From assembly GCA_002104905.1 (NCBI GenBank), contig MCFE01000188.1, positions 1-64,000 of the forward strand: a stretch of DNA of 64,000 nt. The letters are read 5' to 3'. Made by a program: the position numbers and the translations under genes. Below the pieces are notes generated by a model. It was not told where the DNA came from and ran no database searches. It saw only the letters and a list, made by a program, of their open reading frames with translations. Of the stretch, positions 9,500 to 27,254 are shown piece by piece. The stretch comes from Basidiobolus meristosporus CBS 931.73. Lineage: Eukaryota; Basidiobolomycota; Basidiobolomycetes; Basidiobolales; Basidiobolaceae. Positions within the stretch are counted from its first letter, which is position 1. The number at the start of each line of letters is the position of its first letter.

Positions 9500-10095
9500 G
9501 GTAGAGTAAACATACCTCCCACAGACAAGTTTATTCATATAGCCATTATGATATACTTATTCATATTTTATCTTATCAGTATTATCCCATTCTTCTTTTG
9601 CCCATATTACCAGTATTATCCCCATATGATGTTTACCCTGATTAGTTATTAGCATTAGTTATCCCAGATGTTATTCAGCTTTGTGATCAGTATATGTATC
9701 TACATAAGGCAAGTACCTTCATCAGTACCTGTGACACATGACCCAGGTCTGTGTTACCATCCCTACCATTTCAATACCATATATGGTATTTCTATGTTGC
9801 ACAGGTTTCAAACTACTAATTCCTGATTAGTTGGATGTGCTGTGCCTTTTAGAGCCTTCCAGGACATTCTTGGCATATTTTTAGCTCATAGTGAAGTCAT
9901 CAAGAATTCCACTGATGCCTAGAATCTTCTAGAACCTTGTCATTAGTAATCACTTGGCAATCAGGAAAAGTATTTAAGGGAAAGCAATCCCTCATCAATA
10001 AGTCATCCCTTCTATCAATAACACTTTTACCTTATTGATTAGCAGTTGACCACTGCACCTGCCTTCAACAGTACATCTCAGACCTGCCATCAAGG
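9500..10095 (+). repeat. Diverged LTR-like region, related to the LTR at 63.0-63.6 kb
   Basis: Several blocks occur in the same order as in the reverse complement of 63,590-63,000: AAGGCAAGTACC (about 9707), CATGTGACC/ACACATGACC, a TTTTTAG block, a CTTCTAGAA block near 9926, a short TATTTAAGGG TATA-like block near 9970, then TCATCCCT and TTATTGATTAG. This suggests an old plus-strand gypsy LTR following the integrase relic at 8.5-8.8 kb. Ends cannot be set. Confidence 0.35.
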
Positions 10096-12540
10096 AGCTT
10101 TTCAGGGTAGTGCATAAGACACACAGAGGCCTTTGGAGACACTTGGAGCACCTAGGAAGCTAGAGAAGCAGGAGCTTTTACCATAGTTACACATTGTCAA
10201 AGACACCAGCAGTTTAGACACAGAGGTTATTGCACCCATGAGACACCTCACACACCTTGAGTTGTGTAGCTTCTCCCAGGAGTACCTCTACACCACCACA
10301 CTGGCATGTTAACTCATGCAATCCACCAAGTTGTTGTGTTACAACTATTACAGTGGTTTACCATAGGACAACTCAGGAACTGGTACAAAGTCCAACTCCA
10401 AGAAGCCAAAGAAGCTGCTGCAGACTCTGTAGAAACCATGAGGCAAGTGCAAAAGCACCTCAGTTGTGCCACAGTTTCTACAGAAGAACTACAATATGTC
10501 TTGGAAGAAGCAAAACTTGTTATTGACAATGGGTGACTGCCAACCAAGTGTACACCCTCTTCAAAAGGTCCCCTACCATCATATTGAACACAATAAGGAC
10601 AAGCCCTGACAACATTTGCAAGATAAAGAAGCAAGACTTTATTGCATTATTGCATCTCTTCTTGTTCTCCAACCCTCCCAAGGAACTTACCCTGAACCCT
10701 ATGGTTTGCCAATTGTTTGGCTCTGTGGAATACATACCTTGAGCAACTCAAGCCACACCCCACTCTACTGCCAAATGGTATCAGGTACTTGCCTGCAACC
10801 CCCTTGCAAGTGACAACCAGCAATGATACTATGGTGACTCCCCATGCTCTGTAAACAAAATTGACCCTGGAGAAGCAAGTTAGTCAAAGAACATCAGGGA
10901 CAAGCTCCCTCTTAACCCCCAAGATATGTGAGTACTACATGTAGTACCCACTTGTTATCCAAGAGTTCCCCCCAGAGTCCTACCTGAAGTCCGCCAGTAT
11001 CCTCCCTATGATTCCCCCATGTGTCCTCCCTCTTATTCCTGCCCTTATCTAGTTAAAACACTTACCATAACAGGAAGGTGCTCACACCCCTATCTTATAA
11101 CACATTGTCCATTATCTAAGCCCCCCCCCAAGTGATATATATATATCTATCCAATTGAACCAAGCAAGAGGACAGAAAGATTTGGACAAAATAAACACTA
11201 GTCTTTATTACATTGCTACCTTCTATTGGAAGCTATTCTGAACCAAGTGGTACTGACTTGACCTACAAGCTCTCCCACTCACCAAGTACAGTCAGTAATA
11301 ACCCACAGGGTCCACTCAAGTTAGTGTAGACCATAATAAGACTGTTAAAATACCTTTCAAATCCCATTAAAGGACCACCCAAATACTGTCAAGTTTGTAT
11401 ACCTTTTCAGCAGTGAGATCAGGAAAATACCATCACAATCCAATCATAAGACTGTAAAGAGGGTCAATAATACCAGGCAGCTGGCATGATAACAGCCTCC
11501 CTGTGGGATCTTGATGGCTGATCTGGATTGGATCCACCTGCAGGCCCAAATTATTTTTCATAGGGTTGGTTGGGGATGGATAGCAAAAGTAACACTTTCA
11601 TAAGCCCACTAGCCAGCCTATCCTTGCAGACTCTCAGCCAGTAACTGAACTGGCAGTAGAGTAGCTGAAAGCAGAATTGCCTAAGGATGGAATTCTTAAT
11701 CAACTGGTTACTCTTTGACATAGCTACAATGTCATGCTACTTTCCTTGTCAACATGATGTCATTTTTAGTTGCACTTGTAACTATCAGGCAAGTGATATA
11801 TGCAGTTTGCCATTCCTCTATATATCCTGATAGCTCTTCCTCTTAAGAAGAACTTGAATACATTCAACAAGATATTATGCCAAAAAACAAGTCTAAGTTG
11901 CAATGCTTAAGAGATTCAATACCTCTTAGCTGGCTTCTTAGATTTTATTGTGTTAATAACTTTCCCCCTCCCCACCCATTTACACTTGGTGAAATAAAAT
12001 ACTGAAGACCAGGCACCTTATTCACTAGAAGCAAGCCTACACAGTCCTCAGTGAAGCTTCTGATGTTTGCAATGACTGAAGAGTAGCAGGGAATAATGAA
12101 AACTGATCTGGTGCCATATTCCCACTACCTTTCAATCAGGATGGATTTTAATACTAAAGGTTTGCATTATGTTGGAAACAATATAGCCAAAAGATATTCT
12201 TTGGATGGGAAAAGATTTGCCAAATAAAAAATATAGAATAGGTGTGGCTATACAGTATCCAAAGGAAGCAGGAACTTAATTAAATGTCATTTATCTTAGA
12301 AGAAATTCAACAAGTTTTGAAGATCTGGGTTTGCCAAGGATAATTAAATACTACAAGGACTTGGTTGAGAAGCATTTGAAGCACATAGATGTAAAGCTTG
12401 ATTACTGTGAGCTGGTTGTGGCCAACCTGATTCCTAGGGATAAAAACTTGGTCTGAATCATCACTGGCAGGGTGCTCAGTGATACAGCCGCTAGTTCACT
12501 ACTGCTTGATCACCTCTGAGCAGCCATCCACGGATATTCA
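10096..12540. other. Repeat-derived, AT-rich DNA without a supportable gene
   Basis: Short ORFs occur (for example 10306-10536, with QLRNWYKVQLQEAKEAAADS, possibly a gag-type helical fragment) and a frame ending at 12457 with GLPRIIKYYKDLVEKHLKHI, but neither has a recognisable domain, start context or partner exon. There is a short (TA)n run near 11137-11146. I see no rRNA, tRNA or CRISPR here. Confidence 0.4.
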
Positions 12541-12701
12541 ACCAAGCACGCTACATCAGCATTCATCAATAAGCACTTATAAAAGTGAGGAACATGGTGC
12601 ATAATATAGATCAGGCAATACAAGAAGTAATTAATGTTGGGGTTTGAAAAGCGTTGGCAAGTTAGGGGCTGTACGTTGGCGTCCATACAGCTCTCCAAAT
12701 T

Positions 12702-17806
<5,105 letters not shown>

Positions 17807-19663
17807 TTGATACTGGAGTAGTTGGCGGACGTAAAAGAGGAGAGGGGAGCATGGGTTTTATCTCGCAGGGAAATGGGCAAGGATCTTTTGTAGATTGATA
17901 TTAAGACATGTCACCGATGGAATGCACATGCTAAGAAATCTGACCCTCTATTGCGGAAAAGGATACAACAAAGGCGTTCTATTTATACTTCAACAGAGCT
18001 ACAGTGGATACCAAAATATCTACCAGTCGCTATAACCAGCACATATTCACATCCAGTTATATTCTCCCAAATCCTCACATCCTGTTATATTCTCCCAAAT
18101 CCAACCTCACCCAGCTATCCAGATCAACATTTATGGAGTCAACTGCGGATCTGCGGGCTTGAGCAATCCCACATTTATGAGAATTCACAGTAAAGTAACA
18201 TAAAGCTTCCGACTCGATTAGGTAGTACAGGTAAAGAGATTAAGTAGCTTAGTAAAGGATGGGTGGGCATGAAGTGAACCGCCATGTTGCTCTAGAGCCT
18301 GAAGGATTTTGGCATTTCTTGCCCATAGAAAATCCATTTTGCTTGGCTAGTTTACGAGTCGTTTCTGGTTTTTCTGTGCTTGACTCCGGCAGTTGTAACT
18401 TGAGAGTGATGATGTCGCATAGCGAGTCACTCCCCCTGTAGAACACGATTGGTGTGGTTGGTTGCAAATGGATGACATACGTGTTCACTTCGAGACATCG
18501 TGGATGGAAGGATAGTAGAATATGACTTGACACCAATCAAAGCTCCTTTTAATTATAATTCCAGCACGACGAAATATCTGTAGCGATCAAACCCTGGAAC
18601 CCATATGAATGAGTGTCTGAAACTGTATTGCAATGTTGGCCAGTGTATTTATAGCTGATCTAATTAACAAGATATATGCTGCAAAAACTGGGCTATTTTG
18701 GGAGATTGTTAAGTTCTTTGTGAGATGATATCTACATAGCTGTTTGGAAGAGATGATACATTGGGACACTGTAGATAGTCTATTGAGTAGTAAAGCTAGT
18801 GCTGATGTAAGATTGTTGGTGGACTGTCACTCTTAAATTTATTACTTTGATATATGTATGTATATGTTGACTAAGATGCTTATAGTATTGCCATGATGCA
18901 ACTGTGGTACCTATTGGTTTACTCTCAAATCACCTGACATACTTCACAGCTCTATGTAGCTGATTGCTGGATTATGAGTTAGGATTTGAGTTATTAGCCA
19001 AGTCATAGGATTAGTGAGCCCCTGGAACTATCAAAATCTTCAAGCTTGCTCAAATGGGTACAAAATATGTACACCACTTCCAGGGACCTTAACTGAACAT
19101 TGACCACTGGCAAGGTAATTTGGTATACCCTCCATAGGCATCAAAATTTTAAATGTGTGACATGATAGTTAAAAAGAAAGAAATTTTTGGGTCAAATGTT
19201 ACACGCTCTCTACTATACAAAATATATGTGACCATGCGGCATGATAATTACTCAGTTTACTCATAGAGTCCCCATTTCAGTTCAGAATACTCAACGCCAC
19301 TCAGCCCAAGAAAGCGGTGGCCATGATCCGACTATGAACAATCCCTACTCTTCAAGCAATTTCCATAAACAGACAAGAGGAGCAAATTACCAATAGGTTG
19401 CTTTTACACTAACCGCAGCGTAGTCACCCGAAACTTTAAATCGGAGTATTTCGGTGTGAACTTCATTGGCGTCCATAAATCAGGGCCCCAGAGCAGCGGA
19501 ATATAATTTTCCGTGGGCGCGTGACACCCCAGAACTTAAGCCCAGTCGGAGGTGGTCCCCAGATATATATTGATGTCTATATGCACTCTAAATACTCGGT
19601 TCAGCTCACATGTTGGCAAGTATATAATGACCGGGCTCAGCCTAACGCTTTAACCAATGTACA
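17807..19663. other. Divergent intergenic region between ABC transporter and P450
   Basis: No gene is seen. AT-rich, with short chance ORFs only. A TATATATT stretch at about 19565, roughly 100 bp before the P450 start, is a candidate TATA element for that gene. An imperfect direct repeat (ATTCTCCCAAATCCTCACATCC and its neighbour) lies at about 18050-18100. Confidence 0.5.
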
Positions 19664-21331
19664 ATGATACTGACATTAATCCTTGCTGGCTTTGCGCTCT
19701 ACATATTCTGGGATATATACTTCAAGAATAGCCAATACTCCCATATTCCTGGGCCGAAAGGGGTTCCCATATTTGGAAATGTATTGCAAATGCGTTTCGA
19801 GTATTTGATCCGAGACTTCGAGGCTTGGGCTTGGAAGTATGGCAGGGTTTTTCGCCTGAATTTAGCACACAAGCCCTGCCTTGTTATCTCGGACACTCAG
19901 ATGTGCCACGAAATTCTCAAAAGCAAGGCCTGATGGGTTCTCTCGTGGGGCAGCCTTGTCCAAGATTGCGGAGGAGCTCCACGTGAATGGCATCTTCACC
20001 CAGGAGGGTGATGAGTGGAGACATTCTAGATACTGGATTGCCTCCGCATTTTCCCCATCCAAAGTACGTGAATTCAAGAAATGCATATGGCATCATTCCA
20101 AGAGGTTGCAAGAGAAGCTACGGGAAATTTCGGAGAAGCAGGCCAAGGTGCTTGCTTCGAGACACGGTGAAGGGACTGATTCCACCACGAGCAGGTTTCC
20201 GATTCTGAACCAGCACGACGGGGACGATTTAACTGGCAATATTATCAGCGAAATTCAGTCGGTAGTCCTCTCCATTGTGTGCGATGTATCGTTCTCTTGG
20301 GGTGAGGAGAACTTTCTTTCACATGATGTGATCTCTAGAAGCAAGACCTTCATGGCTCGCATGTTTGAACGAGCACACGCGGTGTTCCCGATTTGGAGGT
20401 TCTACAAGGGTGAGCGGGACATCATTGCGGAGGGCTTGAGTGCAGAATTTTCGCAACGTATACAAACATTGATTGACAAATCACAAGATAACCTGGAATC
20501 CCGGACACTGCTGGACACGTTGTTGAGAAGCACTCTCGAAGCAGATGGTGAAACTGACAATCTGTCCGAAAAGCGCCGACGTATGCATAGACTTACTGAT
20601 GATCAAGTGAAGGCCAACCTGATGACGGTTATCATGGCGGGATATGGTGAGTTTGTGATTCTGGTTCTACGAGCGCTGCTAACAGTGACTATTGATTAGA
20701 AACCACGGCTACAGTAATGAGCTGGGTCCTGTATGAGCTTGCCAAAAACCCTCAATATCAAGAAAGAGTCCGAGCGGAGTTGAAAGAGGCCTTCGGAGAT
20801 ATAAACCAACTTGACATTGATCAGGATATATCGGTCATTGAGAAAGCACTCAATCTGCCTGAGGTTCATCTCCCATTTATTCACGCTTTGATCCAGGAAA
20901 CGCTCCGTATCCATTCGGTTGCCCCACTTTTCCAACTGACGGCACTGAAAGACCACGTGATCCAAGGGGTTAAGATCACCAAAGGAACTGAGCTCTTCCT
21001 TCTGACGCGAGTCGCAACCTTGCGTTCATGGCCGACTTCAGACCCATTCAAGTTCAATCCAGAGCAGTGGCTTGGAGAGAATGGGGAAAGCGAAAGTCAG
21101 ATCAAGACTATGAACCAGCTTGGCCTCACCTTTGGCTTCGGACCCCGAGTGTGTCCGGGACGACACCTGGCAGAAACCGAGCTGGTCGTCTTGACCTCCT
21201 TGATAGCCACCAATTTCCAATTGTCATTGATTCATATGCCGCCAGCTATGGAGCCAGTCATGGAGAAGATGCAGTTCACCACATACCCAGCTAACATCCA
21301 TATTCGTATTGAACCTAACACTACGTCTTAG
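19664..21331 (+). CDS. Cytochrome P450, two exons, +1 frameshift near 19,925
   Basis: N-terminal membrane anchor (MILTLILAGFALYIFW), then the proline-rich hinge IPGPKGVPIFGN. I-helix AGYETT spans the intron 20647-20699 (donor GTGAGT, acceptor ATTAG). K-helix ETLR, then FNPEQWL, and the haem-binding FGFGPRVCPGRHLAETE with the axial Cys. Total about 530 residues, normal for a microsomal P450. At 19922-19928 the frame ending EILKS meets RPDGFSRGAAL one base out of phase, giving an immediate TGA; one extra A explains it. Family role: haem mono-oxygenase at the ER using NADPH-P450 reductase. The substrate is unknown; the neighbourhood (NRPS relic, ABC exporter) suggests specialised metabolism. Pseudogene or sequence error cannot be told apart here. 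Confidence 0.9.
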
Positions 21332-21504
21332 ACAGGTGTGTGTGCACCCTAAAGTCACCTGGAGATCAATGTACGCCCCATAACCTGGTGTGATGATAAA
21401 ATCAAACTTATTATTACTTATTTAATCATAAGCTACACAGCATAATTTCAAAAAAGGTCAACATATTTTACATTTAAATTAAATTGATCGGGGTTGATTT
21501 TGGG
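21332..21504. other. Convergent 3' region of P450 and stomatin-like gene
   Basis: AT-rich shared 3' region. AATAAA-like elements are not clear on the plus strand; TTTAAT/TTTATT runs could serve the minus-strand gene. Confidence 0.3.
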
Positions 21505-22449
21505 CTACAGATCAGAGAGTTGATTTTGGGCTACGGCCTTGATGGTAGCATTGCTCGGACCACCAGATCCCTGCTCCAAAGGCATGAAAATGATTTTGGT
21601 TCCGCTGTTTTTGCTCATAGCTGCTAAAGTCTCGAGATACCGGATCTGCATGGCAGCAGGTGTATTCAATATCTCGGCCGCCTCCCGCATCAGTTTGGCC
21701 GAATCCACCTCGGCTTGAGCTGAAATTACCTTGGACTCACCGATTCTCTTTTGTGTAGCTGCGCTAGATAATGACTCTTGCAGCTCTCTGGAGAAACCGA
21801 GATCCTTGATAAGGATTGACTCAATGGTAACCCCCCACTCTCTAGCTGGAACATCAATCATCTCCCGGATATCATCTGCAATGGTTTCCCGGTTCTCAAT
21901 ACAGTCTTGCAGGACACGGGTGCCCAACACGCCTCGAAGTGTAGTCTGGGTGCGTTCAATCAGGGCTGCCTTCACATCGCTGACTCCAAAGAGCGCCTGA
22001 TATGGATCCACAACGTGGTAATACACTACCGCATCGATTCGGATGTTGACATTATCTTTGGTCATGATACGGATGTCCTCTATGGATGCAAGCTGGATCT
22101 TAATGTCCACTGGGTAGACTTTTTCTGTAAACGGATTGATGGATACCAGGCCGGGGTCAACGCATTTGTACACTCGGCCAAACCTTGCTACTAAACCCAC
22201 ATTTCCTTGAACAATCTCCTTGTTCGGGTTGGGACAGCAGAAGCATCCGGGGATTGAGCCTAGTAATCCAAAGAACTCTCCTAGTGACTGCATGGTGGTC
22301 CCATAGAACCCAGAGACTGGCTCCACCGGCATTTCCTTTGCAAAGGATTTTTTCATTACATTTGTATGAGGCTCACGATCAACGAGGGGCTGAGCATCAT
22401 TCTGCTGTTTAGAGGTAGACATTGTTGTAATACAAGTTGAGATAGCCAA
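21505..22449 (-). CDS. Stomatin/SPFH-family membrane protein
   Basis: Intronless, up to 314 residues. A second Met at 22,422 (MSTSKQQ) may be the true start. After a polar head comes a short hydrophobic hairpin-like stretch with clustered cysteines (GSIPGCFCCPNPNKE), likely membrane-embedded and palmitoylated. The SPFH/band-7 domain follows (VGLVARFGRVYKCVDPG, KDNVNIRIDAVVYYHVVDP, AALIERTQTTLRGVLG, EWGVTIESILIKDLG). A coiled C-terminal segment is rich in Ala/Glu (SAQAEVDSAKLMREAAEIL), then MQIRYLETLAAM. Family role: oligomeric scaffold of ordered membrane domains. The order of motifs is closest to stomatin/podocin rather than prohibitin. The stop codon sits in one copy of a 16-bp direct repeat. 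Confidence 0.9.
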   Translation of the reverse strand: MAISTCITTMSTSKQQNDAQPLVDREPHTNVMKKSFAKEMPVEPVSGFYGTTMQSLGEFFGLLGSIPGCFCCPNPNKEIVQGNVGLVARFGRVYKCVDPGLVSINPFTEKVYPVDIKIQLASIEDIRIMTKDNVNIRIDAVVYYHVVDPYQALFGVSDVKAALIERTQTTLRGVLGTRVLQDCIENRETIADDIREMIDVPAREWGVTIESILIKDLGFSRELQESLSSAATQKRIGESKVISAQAEVDSAKLMREAAEILNTPAAMQIRYLETLAAMSKNSGTKIIFMPLEQGSGGPSNATIKAVAQNQLSDL

Positions 22450-23607
22450 GGTTCTCAGCCTTATAAATCCCCCTGATTTCGTGCCTCATGATTCCACTGT
22501 GGGCAAATATGGGAACACCAACTGTTATTGCCAAGGTTGTGAGGCTTGCAAGGCTGGTGGCTAAATCCGCTAGGAATGAGCAGCCAATTGAGCTTCCTGA
22601 GAATAAATAGAGGTGGGTCTGGTTTGGAATCTGCCATGCGTAGCTTTTACCAGAATCATAACAAATCACCACGCGTTTCTTTTACCAAAAGAATGCAGTC
22701 TACGTCATAATACCTGGTTCGCCTTTCATGCTATGCCTATTTGGTGTAGATAGCGAAATCAAATCGCTGATTACACATTTCTGGGATCAGATTTAGAGGT
22801 TGGAGATATACCATAACCGTAACTTGGGAGAATCTATTGTATCAGCTTTAACCGGACCTAGGATGTCATGCTCACCAATACAGCAACGCGTCCCCACCCA
22901 AGAAGTGGTAGTGGGAAACATATGTGCGATAGCTATGGAGTGTTCATTCGATCGTTGCCGAATGATATGCCAATATTGTCTCAACGATCAAAGCAAGTGG
23001 TGCCTCTGCTTCCGGCAATACTTAAACAAAGTAAAGCTTCCACTTCAGGCCGAGATGTTTATTCGCATCCCATGAATAAAGTAGCCATTCACTTATATGC
23101 ATCCATCTATGTATGGAATGCAGTATTGTGACTGGATCGCCAACATCGACTGTATGCAGTAGGTTCCGATGGTTTGGACACAGCCATCACAATAGTGGGA
23201 TGCGTGACATGGTTTACTCCGATCTGCACAAGTATCAATGTTGATGATATGCTTCCCGCAAATACATGATATGCGCGCTCTTGGCGGGAATAATGAAACA
23301 TATGGGTGGAGAGGTTTAAATGCGGTGCAGGCTCTTGTCTCTATTTTGGATCTTAAGTGCTGTGCAGTCTCATTTCTTAATTCTGAATCCTCCTTGTATT
23401 GTCCGGTATTCACCGAAAGCGATAGTTCCGAATAATATGTACCCGGCTTTTGACTAGTATTTCTCGAGAGAAATCGCCCACCGAGGTTCTTGGATTATCA
23501 ACTTTACCTGCTTGATCTACCTTGAGTGTGCAGCGATACCAGCATCCATCTATATATACATCTATCTACAGAGCATACCTCGCTTATAATTATTTGGTTC
23601 TCATTGA
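22450..23607. other. Intergenic region upstream of the stomatin-like and Sec7 genes
   Basis: No gene is supported. Short frames on both strands lack domains. A TATATATA element near 23,551, about 55 bp before the Sec7-gene ATG, is a candidate TATA box. Confidence 0.45.
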
Positions 23608-26600
23608 ATGGAAGATCTGCTTCTACCTCCTTCTTTCCCGACCTTCATGCCTTCTCAGACTGAAATTGATCCCTCACTGCCGTTGAATAGTAAGTAGGAT
23701 ACTGCGAAAGCTGTAGCCTCAGTATTAACCGATAGTCTATCATTCAAAGGCGAAGAAGAAAACAAATTCTGTCCTACACTCCTTAGCTCTCGAAAACTCA
23801 AGCGCACCGTTGCAATTAGAATGCTGAAAACCACCGCCAGTGTCACAGACGAGAAATCCTTGTGCTTTGACCAGGAGACTCCTTTAAGGCGCTCTACATC
23901 TCTGGACACCAGAAAAGAATCCACAAAATACTTGACCAACTCAAAGTTTACAGCAACCCCTTTGAGAAAATCAAGGTCTTTTACCACCATATCCCAGAAG
24001 CACATCCCCAAGCCGAATCATACTGCCACGTCGCGTCAACCAGTCCCTGGCCATCCCCCCATGCCAAAAATGTCGTTGCGTAGAAAGAAAGGTTTAGGTA
24101 AGGTTCGAAAATACACAATGCACCATGAGATCAGAACATAACCTCAACTTGCCCCTAGTTGTGAATCAACGGGCGAATAAAGACAATACGAAGAGAGAGC
24201 ATCAGACGATGGACTGGAAATCTCTTGCTGATTCATACGATGCTTACCATAGCGACAGCGAATCCTCTAGAGGAAGCATAAGGTCGAAGGAGATTGGACC
24301 CAACAACCGAGCATCATTAACCCCTCGACGATCAAGATCGTTTAATATCTCCTCTAGACGCTCCAGTAAAAGCACATCTCTATCGCGCACACTTTCTACC
24401 AGAGAGCAACATCGAGCACAAACAGAAAGGATTGGCATCTGGTCGAAGCGGTTTCTTGCTGACCGGGAGCCATCTACAGAGCGGATCTCCGGAATACTAA
24501 GGAGCTGGACCAGCAGCACTGTATCTCCGGTTTATTTTTCGGGTGTCGAGATGGACACAGAAATTGATTCAGAAGATGAGCCCACCACAACATTGCCCAA
24601 GAACTTTATCAGAAAGGTCAAACATCTCAAACCGCGTGTCAGCAAGATATTGGTTCGATACCCTAGAACAAAAACCACTGCTGGCGACAAAGAGATGAGC
24701 GAACCGTCTGCGATACAAACAGTAGACAACCAAGGACTTTTTCCACCTGGAAAGGAAATCAAGGTCAATAGGGTCCAACTAAATGTCAGAACCTCTATGG
24801 AGATGAGACTGACCAAAGAAAAGCTGTGTAAAGTGATTTTGGAGGATGTAAACCAAACAACTCTCGAGGACAGCTCCGAAATGTCGCCCATTGCAACAAG
24901 CCGTGAAAGCAACGCAAATCCTGAGAGCCATCAAGGCACCAGAGCGAAATTGTTCGAAGAGCCAGTAAGCATATGCTGCCTGACCACCACTGCCAACGCA
25001 AACACCGCTCAGACGGATATAGCAATACAAGACCCGCAGCAGGTCTATTCTGAGGAAACCTCGCAGTCGCCGCTCTCGCTCTCCGACGTCGGGCCATCTT
25101 TCTTCCTAACTGCATTCTCAGACCGCTTGAAATCTCCCGCTGGTAAATAACAGCAGTGTGGAAATCCGATCAAACCCAGGTGATTTATCGGCGAAAGAGA
25201 AGAGCAGCGTGGAGACCTTCGACTCAGTCGAAACTGAATCCGACTTTGCCACAGGCTGGAGCGAAGAACATTTGAAGCCAACCACGTATGCAGAGAGCAA
25301 AGGCACTAACGAGACCATCACCATTGCCCCAAAAGCTAAATCCAATATTCTGAAAACATCTTTATCCATTCCGAAGATTGTAAATCCAACCCCGAATATT
25401 CCCAGTGGGAGATCTATCCAGCGCGGATTCATAGGCAACTTACGAGTGGAGAGTAATATCAAAATCACCACTAGTGCCACACTCAAGGCGTACTCCAACA
25501 AAATCAACCCGATCAAAGGTGGGAAGAAGAACGGCTTCAAGGCACCTGCAACACTCGCTGGTTGCGAGAACAGTTGCAAAATCCTTGAAAGCAGCACAAT
25601 GAACGGCAACACTCAACTAGCAAAAGAGCCATCCAAGTCACGTAAAATAATATTATACGGCTTCACTTATCAGATAGTTAACAGCAATGCTGTTAAACAT
25701 CGCTATCTATTCTTATTCGATGATTTATTGGTTGTCACGAAACCACTTAGCAAGGAAGGGAATCGTCACCTTGGCCTGCACTCGCGCTTTTTGGTCAAGC
25801 ATTGTATCAAGACCAACTCGATCCTCTTCAACGGAACACGCGAGCGTGTGACGAAGAAGAATGACAATGGATTGAAAAAGATCGAAGGAGAGCCTCACCC
25901 GATATTTACAAACGCAGTGCGTAAATTCGAAATCAACCCGCACTCGGCTGTGATGTATATGATTGACAAAGCCACACTGAAGACGGATCCAGGCAGCATT
26001 GCTGGCTTCCTGCATAAAACACCGGAACTAAGCAAGAAACAGCTGGGCAAGTTCCTCGGGACGGAGAGTAATCATGCCATTTTAAACGCCTTTTTGGACA
26101 AATGTAAGCTGTCCGGGTTGAGAATCGATGATGCCCTAAGAGTGTTCTTGGCGTCCTTTAGACTTCCTGGTGAAGGAGCCATAATTGATTACTTGGTGAG
26201 CTCATTTGCCAAGCGCTGGCACAGTGCAAATCGCAGCCGAGTTGGCTTTGACATGGATACATCCATTAAACTTTCGTTCTACATGATGGCATTGAATGCT
26301 GATCTCCATAACAAAAAACGAACTCTACGGAGCAAGATAGAACTGCATGAATTTCTAACAAAGTTCCAGGACTCGAATGGCGCTCAAATGTGCGTTACAG
26401 AGGAACTGTTAACAGATATATTCACATCCATTCGCAGGGATAAGCTGGAGACGGCGGTGGACGATACCGCTTCAACACACACAATAACAGTGAAATATCC
26501 GGATGCTCAACATTTGGAAGTGAACGTACCGCTCGAGATGGTGGTAGAAATCCCAACGCCGGACAAAAATTTCCGAATCAAACCAGTCGGAGATGGGCTG

Positions 26601-26987
26601 ATTTGTGAGCCTAAAATCCTCGATTTCGTTCATAGCAGCCACCAAACACTAAGGTTCCAATTTAGTTCACCTGGTCGCAAAAGCTTGACCTTGATAAGAC
26701 TGGGCTCGCGCGCTCGCAAATACTCGAACGTCCCTGGGCATGTGTTCATTCTGGAACCCAACTATATGAGGCATTCTATCATGTTGACTTTTCCCGCGGA
26801 GAAGGCAGAAAAGAAGTTCTTGTTCGGTTTTACGGATCGAGCTACGCGTGACCGCTGGTCAAAGAGCTTCTCTACTGTCAAACAAGCCGAGGAATCATCC
26901 TCGATCAAAACCAGAACCATCCCTGAGCTCTCGATCTGGTCAGGCTATGACCTAGTGGAATGGTTAACAAAACCCGCTCAACATTAA
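23608..26987 (+). CDS. Sec7-domain Arf guanine-nucleotide exchange factor with PH-like domains
   Basis: Four exons by phase: 23608-23689, 23750-24097, 24159-25142, 25180-26987, summing to 1,073 codons plus stop. The N-terminal half is Ser/Thr/Arg-rich and probably disordered. Residues near 510-600 look like a PH fold (KIILYGFTYQIV, HRYLFLFDDLLVVTKPL). The Sec7 domain follows: GFLHKTPELSKKQLGKFLG, LRVFLASFRLPGEGAIID with the catalytic Glu finger, and FYMMALNADLHNK. A second PH-like module is C-terminal (HVFILEPNYMRHSIMLTF, FLFGFTDRATRDRWSKSF). Family role: loads GTP on Arf GTPases in membrane traffic. The paired PH/Sec7 order resembles fungal Syt1/Sec74-type or BRAG-type GEFs; I cannot choose. 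The third intron is only 37 nt. Confidence 0.85.
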
Positions 26988-27254
26988 GCTATTTTCTCAT
27001 GAGCAATACCCTCACATTGATTATATATGTATTCCAGATGCTCGTAATCCAGCAATAAAGACGATTAAATTAGATCCACGCGAAACCAGCCAATCTGGAG
27101 CAGTACAAATATTTTCTACTGTAACCTCTCTCTATTGGCTCATCTAGGGTAACTGTGGGACATTTTTTTCTTCATCCAATCATTGCTCCTCAAAGCTGGA
27201 TAGGCTATGGCACTCAAAGCTATCGGATTGCTGTCGAGTGCTAGAAACGTGGAC

